Assembly: GCA_001784735.1 (NCBI GenBank) | Contig: MFSB01000013.1 | Span: 1-27,231 of the forward strand | DNA length: 27,231 nucleotides | Reading direction: 5' to 3' | Source: Candidatus Moranbacteria bacterium RIFCSPLOWO2_12_FULL_48_12 | Lineage (GTDB): Bacteria > Patescibacteriota > Minisyncoccia > Moranbacterales > UBA1568 | Part shown: positions 9,274 through 13,464 of the stretch, piece by piece | Layout: each line of letters opens with the position of its first letter | Numbering within the stretch: the stretch's first letter is position 1 | The notes under the pieces: model-generated | Told to the model about the DNA's origin: nothing | The model's database searches: none | What the model saw: only the letters and a program-made list of their open reading frames with translations | Made by a program: the position numbers and the translations under genes

Positions 9274-9471
9274 TTATTCGGATGCCGGAGCACCGTTAAT
9301 CTTTTTGAGAAGCTCTTCTGCTTTGATTCCCTCAAGCTCCGTCACAAATTCTTTTTCCAGCACTGCGGCCTCACGCTCCAGTGCGGCCAATTCTGAAAGA
9401 GAGCTCTCCCCAAAAGCCACAATCGCCTCTCCCGTTTCTTGCTTCAGTTTTTTATACGTTTGCAGATCCAT
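9274..9471 (-). CDS. Small coiled-coil protein, 65 residues
   Basis: Not recognised. It is an almost entirely helical, Glu/Leu/Ala-rich protein (ELAALEREAAVLEKEF and so on) with heptad spacing, as in a dimerising coiled coil. The ATG at 9471 is preceded by AGAGAGAAG at a usable distance. The gene sits directly upstream of the 356-residue membrane protein with a four-base gap, and the two may act together. Confidence 0.65.
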   Translation of the reverse strand: MDLQTYKKLKQETGEAIVAFGESSLSELAALEREAAVLEKEFVTELEGIKAEELLKKINGAPASE

Positions 9472-9493
9472 AAAAGTTCTTCTCTCTTAAAAC

Positions 9494-9570
9494 AATTGTC
9501 GGGCTGCTGGGAATCCCTGCCCCCTCCGAAGGCTGGCAAGCGCCTTGGGAGGGGAACCTGGCCTACCATG
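9494..9570 (-). pseudogene. tRNA-Pro-like 3' fragment with palindromic insert
   Basis: Read on plus, TGTCGGGCTGCTGGGAATC (9497-9515) differs by one base from the 3' end of the intact tRNA-Pro gene (TGTCGGGCTGCCGGGAATC). About 39 bases that fold as CCCTCC..AAGGC/GCCTT..GGAGGG then follow, and after them the continuation GAACCTGGCCTAC, again close to the tRNA (GAACCCGGCCTAC). The break falls inside the T-loop. No D-arm or anticodon arm is recognisable beyond it, so this is a fragment rather than a gene. Confidence 0.55.
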
Positions 9571-9619
9571 TAAAGTTGCTAACGCAACCACGTGGCGAAC
9601 ATGCCCCTAGGAATTTAAG

Positions 9620-9690
9620 AATTGTCGGGGTAAGCGGAATCCCTGCCCGGCCGGCAGGCGGGGAACTGCTACTACAAGTTCCGGGGTGTT
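9620..9690 (-). pseudogene. Second tRNA-like 3' fragment with palindromic insert
   Basis: The AATTGTCGGG start matches the fragment at 9494, and GGAATC is again followed by a GC-rich palindrome (CCTGCC..GGCAGG, about 9640-9663) and then GAACTGCTACTAC. The acceptor-like part CGGGGTA differs from tRNA-Pro, so this may derive from another tRNA or be more decayed. The insert lies at the same place within the T-loop as in the first fragment. Confidence 0.4.
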
Positions 9691-9728
9691 TTTTATCCGC
9701 AAGCCAGAGACGTCTTGCGGAAACGCTC

Positions 9729-9756
9729 GTGAAAAGTGAATCAATTCACTTTTCAC
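9729..9756. repeat. Perfect 12-bp stem-loop
   Basis: GTGAAAAGTGAA (9729-9740), loop TCAA and TTCACTTTTCAC (9745-9756) are exactly complementary. No T-run follows on either strand, so it is not a canonical terminator. It lies about 40 bases past the 3' end of tRNA-Pro and could affect 3' processing of that transcript. Confidence 0.8.
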
Positions 9757-9796
9757 CTCCCAGCTTTGTTCTTCTATTTTAACATTTATCTCTCTG

Positions 9797-9867
9797 TCGG
9801 GCTGCCGGGAATCGAACCCGGCCTACATGCACCCCATGCACGCGTACTGCCGATATACTACAGCCCG
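9797..9867 (-). tRNA. tRNA-Pro (anticodon GGG)
   Basis: The minus strand folds as a full cloverleaf: acceptor CGGGCTG/CAGCCCG, D-arm GTAT/GTAC with GG in the loop, anticodon stem CGTGC/GCATG with loop ATGGGGT, a four-base variable loop, and T-arm CCGGG/CCCGG with loop TTCGATT. The anticodon GGG at 34-36 reads Pro codons; G37 and discriminator A73 agree with tRNA-Pro. The 3' CCA is not encoded. Confidence 0.95.
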
Positions 9868-9973
9868 TTTTGTCAACGTTAATCTACTGCACCACTGTAT
9901 CAGAGTGTTAGAAAATTCGAAAGGGGCGCTGCGGTTGCAGTTCCCATTTTTTTACACGCGTGCCGCCGCCTTA

Positions 9974-10075
9974 TCAGCCGTCAACCTTACGGCGCTTCCA
10001 TCCGTCCTTTTTACCTTTCTTCTGCTTCTGCTTCTTCTTTTCTTTTCTTTCCTGCCCATTTCTATGTTCCAGCAT
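9974..10075 (-). CDS. Small, highly basic 33-residue protein
   Basis: Unrecognised. The product starts MLEHRNGQERKEKKK, continues with a Lys/Gln run and ends GWKRRKVDG. About half its residues are Lys or Arg, so RNA or DNA binding is plausible. An exact AGGAGG stands eight bases before the ATG at 10075; another in-frame ATG two codons upstream is too close to it. TGA is followed at once by TAA. It has its own consensus promoter (10229-10256) and a leader of about 145 bases with a 9-bp hairpin and possible upstream mini-frames. It is the last of four adjacent small-gene cassettes and lies next to tRNA-Pro. Confidence 0.6.
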   Translation of the reverse strand: MLEHRNGQERKEKKKQKQKKGKKDGWKRRKVDG

Positions 10076-10117
10076 CGTCATTGCCTCCTATTTGTCCCTC
10101 TTGGGAACACTCGAAAT

Positions 10118-10141
10118 GGTCACTTAAGGTTCTAAATGACC
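10118..10141 (-). promoter_or_regulatory. Leader hairpin of the 33-residue gene
   Basis: GGTCACTTA and TAAATGACC form nine pairs (one G.T on the minus strand) with a six-base loop. On minus it lies about 42 bases before the start codon, overlapping the junction of two possible tiny upstream frames. Confidence 0.5.
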
Positions 10142-10228
10142 GCCTAAAAATTTTGCTCTCTCCAAATATCTTCCTCCTTCTGAAACTTCAAAGAAAAAAT
10201 ATTAAAGAGAATGTTTTTTAATATGGAT

Positions 10229-10256
10229 ATTATACTTGCTCTTGAAAATCTGTCAA
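10229..10256 (-). promoter_or_regulatory. Consensus sigma70 promoter of the 33-residue gene
   Basis: On minus, TTGACA (10256-10251) and TATAAT (10234-10229) are both perfect hexamers, 16 bases apart. The -35 box begins about 12 bases after the hairpin terminator of the preceding cassette. The spacer begins GATTTTCAAGA, close to the GACTTTGAAGA of the next promoter upstream. Confidence 0.85.
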
Positions 10257-10260
10257 TCAG

Positions 10261-10302
10261 GAAATTTAAAGGGCAACCACGAGATGTTGCTGGGTTGCCC
10301 TT
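10261..10302 (-). terminator. Hairpin terminator of the 64-residue gene
   Basis: AAGGGCAACC (10269-10278) and GGTTGCCCTT (10293-10302) form ten pairs around a 14-base loop. On minus the stem is followed by TAAATTTCC, a weak T-run. The loop motif and flanks recur in the hairpin at 10848-10877. Confidence 0.65.
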
Positions 10303-10346
10303 ATTTCATTCGAATCCCTCCTTTCATTCGCTGTCAATCGACAGCA

Positions 10347-10541
10347 CTACGTCTTCTCGACCGGAACCATAGTTGCCTTTGAATCCACGGGAGTGCCAGG
10401 TGGCGCGTTTACCTGTGCATGTGGTATTCGCGTGAACTCGGTGCATTGACCGCCATTCGTAACGAACACTACCTCACCTCTATTTGTGGATCGAGCACCA
10501 CTCAGCCCTTTGTTTTCTTTCCTGCTTTTCGAATTTCTCAT
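10347..10541 (-). CDS. Small 64-residue protein controlled by an attenuator-like leader
   Basis: No known family. The first ~20 residues are basic (MRNSKSRKENKGLSGARS); the rest is polar, with one Cys, GGQCTEF and a Pro/Val-rich end. It has no hydrophobic segment. The ATG at 10541 has AAGGAG four bases upstream. A consensus promoter lies ~180 bases upstream, and between promoter and gene are a 19-codon leader frame and a terminator that can be disrupted by an alternative stem, so the gene is probably expressed only when that terminator is bypassed. It is followed by its own hairpin terminator. The elaborate control suggests a condition-dependent product. Confidence 0.75.
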   Translation of the reverse strand: MRNSKSRKENKGLSGARSTNRGEVVFVTNGGQCTEFTRIPHAQVNAPPGTPVDSKATMVPVEKT

Positions 10542-10596
10542 AGTACTCCTTCATGAAAAAACAGCGGAGGAAATTTGAGGAACCTTTTTTTATTGT

Positions 10597-10661
10597 TAAA
10601 AAACAAAAACCCCGGTCTTGATGCCGGGTTCTCTTTCTAAAAAATATTTCCCAGCATCAAG
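10597..10661 (-). promoter_or_regulatory. Transcription attenuator: antiterminator/terminator switch
   Basis: On minus, CTTGATGCTGGG (10661-10650) can pair over 12 positions, one of them G.T, with CCCGGCATCAAG (10628-10617). The same downstream segment alternatively uses CCCGG (10628-10624) to pair with CCGGG (10615-10611), which is followed by GTTTTTGTTTTTT, an intrinsic terminator. The two folds exclude each other. The first arm begins directly after the stop codon of the leader peptide, so a ribosome at the stop would cover it and favour termination, while one stalled earlier would leave it free. Confidence 0.75.
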
Positions 10662-10721
10662 TTATCCTTTCTCGAGAAGCAGGAGAACATTCACGCTAGA
10701 AATTGAAACAATATTTTTCAT
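10662..10721 (-). CDS. Leader peptide MKNIVSISSVNVLLLLEKG (19 residues, leaderless)
   Basis: ATG begins seven bases after the -10 box TATAAT, exactly where transcription should start, so the message is probably leaderless. Codons 13-16 are CTC CTG CTT CTC, four consecutive leucines, and the frame ends in TAA right at the first arm of the antiterminator. This matches leucine-type attenuation leaders in architecture. An alternative is a nascent peptide sensing ribosome-targeting drugs. No amino-acid biosynthesis gene follows, only the 64-residue gene. Confidence 0.7.
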   Translation of the reverse strand: MKNIVSISSVNVLLLLEKG

Positions 10722-10727
10722 ACCATC

Positions 10728-10755
10728 ATTATAGGGCTTCTTCAAAGTCTGTCAA
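10728..10755 (-). promoter_or_regulatory. Consensus sigma70 promoter of leader peptide and 64-residue gene
   Basis: On minus, TTGACA (10755-10750) and TATAAT (10733-10728) are perfect hexamers, 16 bases apart. The six bases GATGGT separate the -10 box from the leader ATG. Confidence 0.9.
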
Positions 10756-10847
10756 ATAAATAGTTTTCACTCTTTGATATCATCACTCGCTCGGAAATAA
10801 GAATCCATCCTTATTTCGCTCGCTCCGTTCGATAATAGGAAATTTTA

Positions 10848-10884
10848 AAGGGCGACCAGATGTTGCTTGGCGCCCTTCTTTTTT
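10848..10884. terminator. Hairpin terminator of the 73-residue gene, possibly bidirectional
   Basis: AAGGGCG (10848-10854) and CGCCCTT (10871-10877) pair, extended by CCA/TGG. On plus the stem is followed by CTTTTTT (10878-10884); on minus by TAAAATTTCC. The sequence AGCAACATCT in the loop on minus and the flanks closely match the hairpin at 10269-10302, so the two are related copies. Confidence 0.65.
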
Positions 10885-10952
10885 CATTCGCTATTCCTCC
10901 TTGTTTTCTGTTCGTTGACAATACCTACCGCACACGGGCATCCTTGAAGGAA

Positions 10953-11174
10953 CTAATACCTTTTTCTTATTTTTGGAAGACCGCGAGCATCCGCAGTTGA
11001 AATGCGCATAATCGCAAGAGAGAGTACCTCATTCTCTTCCCCCGCTAATGAAAGAAGCCATTTCCCCTGATTTTTAGAGGGAACGCAGCCTCCATTCACA
11101 ATTCTCCTGGTGCAATTCTTTTTTGCGGGATCGCAATCGCACGCTATCTCCCTTACCGCACATATTTTTGCCAT
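10953..11174 (-). CDS. Small Cys-containing 73-residue protein
   Basis: Unrecognised. The product has five cysteines in its first 30 residues (MAKICAVREIACDCDPAKKN, then C21 and C30), followed by a basic C-terminal half ending LPKIRKRY. Metal binding or disulfides are possible. The early hydrophobic stretch is too short for a clear signal peptide. The start at 11174 has AGAAGG about nine bases upstream and AGGAGA slightly further. It has its own promoter and a downstream hairpin terminator, and is the second of four small-gene cassettes. Confidence 0.65.
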   Translation of the reverse strand: MAKICAVREIACDCDPAKKNCTRRIVNGGCVPSKNQGKWLLSLAGEENEVLSLAIMRISTADARGLPKIRKRY

Positions 11175-11279
11175 CGTTTTCTACCTTCTCTCCTAGAAAC
11201 CAATATTCGCCCCGCTTTATCATTTTTGCGGAGCACCCAAGAACTATTGTCAGAAGCCCTTATAACTCCTGACTGCAGG

Positions 11280-11308
11280 ATTATACTACAAAAGCTATAA
11301 AAAAGCAA
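11280..11308 (-). promoter_or_regulatory. Predicted sigma70 promoter of the 73-residue gene
   Basis: On minus, TTGCTT (11308-11303) and TATAAT (11285-11280) are 17 bases apart. The -35 region overlaps the T-run of the terminator of the preceding small gene, so one unit ends exactly where the next begins. The predicted leader is about 100 bases with short hairpins. Confidence 0.7.
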
Positions 11309-11339
11309 GAGGCAGGACTTTAAGTTTCAAAGTCCTGCC
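11299..11339 (-). terminator. Intrinsic terminator of the 80-residue gene
   Basis: GGCAGGACTTT (11311-11321) and AAAGTCCTGCC (11329-11339) form a perfect 11-bp stem with a seven-base loop. On minus it is followed by TCTTGCTTTTTT. It lies about 35 bases past the stop codon. Confidence 0.85.
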
Positions 11340-11374
11340 TAGTCCCGATTCTAGAGTTGCAATTCGATTGTCTT

Positions 11375-11617
11375 TTACTTCATGAGAGGGCGATACTTGC
11401 GATGCTGACAAGCCGGGCAAATCCACCCTTCCAGAACGGAAGTTACGATTGATCCTCTTATTTCATAACTGAGGACCCTGCGCATAGGACAAAAGCAGTG
11501 CCAGCGAATAAGGCTCCACCAGCCGGCTTTTTCTCTATGGCTCCCTCCAAAAACATATGGCGACCAGTTGCTGTGTATAGGAACTGGCCCATATGACGTA
11601 GTATGTATAAGGGTCAT
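11375..11617 (-). CDS. Small 80-residue protein with a possible zinc ribbon
   Basis: No family recognised. The second half holds HCFCP (about residues 40-44) and CPACQH (about 68-73), a CxC...CxxC pattern about 25 residues apart, consistent with a single zinc-binding knuckle pair. The N-terminal half is aromatic (SNWSPYVFGG, GWWSLIRW). The ATG at 11617 is preceded by GGGAGG with a four-base spacer. A consensus promoter with an overlapping palindrome lies ~50 bases upstream and a strong terminator follows. It is the first of the four small-gene cassettes. Confidence 0.75.
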   Translation of the reverse strand: MTLIHTTSYGPVPIHSNWSPYVFGGSHREKAGWWSLIRWHCFCPMRRVLSYEIRGSIVTSVLEGWICPACQHRKYRPLMK

Positions 11618-11666
11618 AAAGCCTCCCCCGGTTGGTAAAGTAACAGAAATGAAGCAACTTTCTTCT

Positions 11667-11695
11667 ATTATATCATATTTTTACGTCATTGTCAA
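11667..11695 (-). promoter_or_regulatory. Consensus sigma70 promoter of the 80-residue gene
   Basis: On minus, TTGACA (11695-11690) and TATAAT (11672-11667) are perfect hexamers with a 17-base spacer, the ideal arrangement. Confidence 0.9.
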
Positions 11696-11699
11696 TGAC
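11685..11699. promoter_or_regulatory. Palindrome over the -35 box (possible operator)
   Basis: GTCATTG and CAATGAC are exact inverted repeats around a single T (15 bases). The palindrome fully contains the -35 hexamer of the 80-residue gene promoter, a typical operator position. Confidence 0.45.
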
Positions 11700-11726
11700 A
11701 AAAAGTCAAGAAGAAGTCAATGGAGA

Positions 11727-11777
11727 ACAAAAAACAACCCCCGCCTACATCCCAGAGCGGAAAGTATGGCGGGCGGG
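11727..11777 (-). terminator. Intrinsic terminator of ndk
   Basis: On minus, CCCGCC (two overlapping registers within 11777-11768) pairs with GGCGGG (11745-11740) around a loop of about 22 bases, followed by GTTGTTTTTTG. It is about 25 bases past the ndk stop codon. Confidence 0.65.
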
Positions 11778-11800
11778 CTCCTCAGTATACAAAAGATTAC

Positions 11801-12412
11801 TTACTCCAGAATACCATCGAGATTCACATCGTAGAGAATTTGCTCAGCGATCAGGCGATATTTCAGAATTTCTTTCTCCTCGAACCAGATAGGAATTTCT
11901 TTCTCCGCCTCTTCAGGCGTACCGGAAGCATGAATCAGATTGCGGATCGAACGCTGATCGGAATCGGCCAATTGATAGGAATCAACCGTCAAATCCCCTC
12001 GGATGGTTCCGACATCGCTCGAAAGCGGCTCCGTCCCGCCGGTTATTTTTCTCACGATACCGACAGCCTGATGGCCTTCCCATATCATAGCCACCACCGG
12101 TCCGGATGAGAGGTATTTGGCATTGGCCTCAAGAATGGCAACCCCATTTTCACGAAACGTAGCAAATGGTGATTTTTTCCCCTTCTTTTCATACGCAACG
12201 GCCGCCTTGCGTCCGATATTTTCCAGCCACTCCTCACCACCCACCATATAGTGGGTTCTGGCCATCTCGCTCGTCGGAATAGTCATCTTCAAAGCAACGA
12301 GCTTCAGCCCGGTCCGCTCATAACGCCGGATGATTTCCCCCATGAGGGCGCGCTGAACGCCGTCCGGCTTGATGATGACGAGCGTATGTTCTTTCTTCAA
12401 ATGCGCTACCAT
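11801..12412 (-). CDS. ndk: Nucleoside diphosphate kinase with internal insertion
   Basis: Ndk transfers the gamma phosphate between nucleoside triphosphates and diphosphates through a phosphohistidine. The 203-residue product has the start motif TLVIIKPDGVQR, the middle LSSGPVVAMIWEG, and the active-site segment NLIHASGTPEEAEKEI with His161. It is about 60 residues longer than the common 143-residue form. Extra sequence lies at about 56-98, between the HY motif and LSSGP, and again near 140-155. ATG 12412 is chosen because GAGG stands nine bases upstream; an in-frame TTG five codons earlier overlaps that site. It stands alone, with its own terminator. Confidence 0.95.
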   Translation of the reverse strand: MVAHLKKEHTLVIIKPDGVQRALMGEIIRRYERTGLKLVALKMTIPTSEMARTHYMVGGEEWLENIGRKAAVAYEKKGKKSPFATFRENGVAILEANAKYLSSGPVVAMIWEGHQAVGIVRKITGGTEPLSSDVGTIRGDLTVDSYQLADSDQRSIRNLIHASGTPEEAEKEIPIWFEEKEILKYRLIAEQILYDVNLDGILE

Positions 12413-12490
12413 AAATATTTTCCTCAATCAATTATTCTAACCAAAACCTATCTCAAAAACAAGCATGACACAAAAAAATAGAAATGGCAA

Positions 12491-12601
12491 CCCCAGTTAC
12501 ATATCTTAGAGGCAACTCTGCAAAGGGGACGCTGCTGAGTATAGTCGCCTATCGGCTTTCACTTACCGCTGTAGCAAATCTTTGCCTGATATGTAACGGG
12601 G
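12491..12601 (-). ncRNA. Candidate structured RNA between comEC and ndk
   Basis: GTTACATATC (12496-12505) and GATATGTAAC (12588-12597) pair perfectly, flanked by CCC/GGG. The stem continues inward after a four-base bulge as AGGCAA (12510-12515) with TTGCCT (12582-12587). Inside are GCTGC/GTAGC and ATAG/CTAT hairpins. On minus the element is followed after about a dozen bases by CTATTTTTTTG, so it may be a leader element of ndk, a terminator-like 3' end of the comEC unit, or a separate RNA of about 110 bases. I could not match it to a known family. Confidence 0.45.
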
Positions 12602-12615
12602 CAAATCCCGCATAG

Positions 12616-13464
12616 TTAATACACAAAAACGCAGTGGGAAAGTTCCTGTGTACAACGATATTGAATATCCCCCTCGGTATCCGTCCGGCGGATGACTGTA
12701 CCATGTTCTTGCAAACGCTGTAACACATCCGGACTCGGATGTCCATACGAATTCTTGCCCACGGAAATGATTGCCTCACTGGGCTGGAGCTGATCGAGAA
12801 AAGCGGCGCTCGTCGAGTAGCGCGAGCCATGATGCGCGACTTTCAGAATATCGGCTGGCTGTATCTCCGGCAAGACCGTTTCTTCACTGGGCAAATCCCC
12901 CGTAAAAAGTATCCGTGTCGCTCCATAGGTGAAACGCAAAACGATGCTCCCCGTATTGGTTTCTGCCGCCTCCGCCGGAAGCACCGTCAGCGGATATTCG
13001 ATAGCCAGTTCCCCTCCTCGCGGAAGCTTGATACTGCTCCCCCGGAATATCTTGAGCGGTTCGAGATTTCTTACTGCCAGCGCCTTTTGCAGAAGCGTGA
13101 AAGTTTCCGTCTTGCTCTGTGCCCCGGTAGAGAGAAATTTTTCTACGCGATATGCCCCGAGCAGGCCGGTGAAGCCGCCAATATGATCCGCATCCGGATG
13201 GGTCGCGATAACGATCTCTACCGTCCGATCCCAGAAAGGCATATGCCGCCCCACATGAGCGAGCAGTTCTTTGCCGGAGCGGCCGCCATCAATGAGTATC
13301 TGACTTTGCCCCTGGGAAATGAGAATGGCATCCCCTTCTCCGACACTCAAGAACGTCACCGCGGTGATTTGCCCATATTTCTCCAGCCAAAAAAGAAACA
13401 CCGCCAGCAGAGCCGCCAGAAAAACGAGCGCTAAAAAACTAAGGAAGATTTTTTGTTTGGACAT
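12616..13464 (-). CDS. ComEC-type metallo-beta-lactamase-fold protein (separate cistron)
   Basis: This corresponds to the C-terminal domain of ComEC/Rec2, proposed to degrade or process the DNA strand that is not imported. The 282-residue product has an N-terminal membrane anchor (about 6-28) followed by FLSVGEGDAILI and ILIDGG. The zinc motif THPDADH is at 88-94, FTGD in the middle and VAHHGS near residue 210, all usual for the family. In most bacteria this domain is fused to the channel. Here it starts 26 bases inside the end of the channel gene, so translation is probably coupled. Confidence 0.9.
   Translation of the reverse strand: MSKQKIFLSFLALVFLAALLAVFLFWLEKYGQITAVTFLSVGEGDAILISQGQSQILIDGGRSGKELLAHVGRHMPFWDRTVEIVIATHPDADHIGGFTGLLGAYRVEKFLSTGAQSKTETFTLLQKALAVRNLEPLKIFRGSSIKLPRGGELAIEYPLTVLPAEAAETNTGSIVLRFTYGATRILFTGDLPSEETVLPEIQPADILKVAHHGSRYSTSAAFLDQLQPSEAIISVGKNSYGHPSPDVLQRLQEHGTVIRRTDTEGDIQYRCTQELSHCVFVY

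Larger units (their letters stand above)
9472..9796. other. Gap with tRNA-like fragments and hairpins
   Basis: No protein gene is supported. It contains two degraded tRNA-3'-end-like segments with palindromic inserts (9494-9570 and 9620-9690), a CCGCAAG/CTTGCGG hairpin at about 9697-9720, and a perfect 12-bp hairpin at 9729-9756. These lie just beyond the 3' end of tRNA-Pro, a common place for integration scars. Confidence 0.5.
10542..10952. other. Leader, attenuator and terminator region between small genes
   Basis: Apart from the 19-codon leader frame, no gene is supported. It holds the attenuator (10597-10661), the leader peptide, a consensus promoter (10728-10755), a GAAATAAG/CTTATTTC hairpin at about 10792-10816, and the hairpin terminator at 10848-10877 of the next small gene. 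Confidence 0.6.

Noticed and set aside
9620..9690. A functional tRNA with an intron in the T-loop
   Set aside because: After removing the insert no anticodon or D-arm can be folded, and the acceptor has no 5' partner.
9827..10135. Plus-strand frame with a poly-Leu/Phe stretch
   Set aside because: It starts inside tRNA-Pro, and its hydrophobic run is the reverse of the Lys-rich 33-residue gene, which has an exact AGGAGG.
10261..10884. Integron attC sites as an explanation of the related hairpins in the small-gene array
   Set aside because: The arms GGGCAACC/GGTTGCCC do not contain the RYYYAAC/GTTRRRY core sites, and no integrase gene is in the window.
11720..12109. Plus-strand frame beginning near the ndk terminator
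   Set aside because: It passes through the ndk terminator stem and lies antisense to the conserved C-terminal half of ndk.
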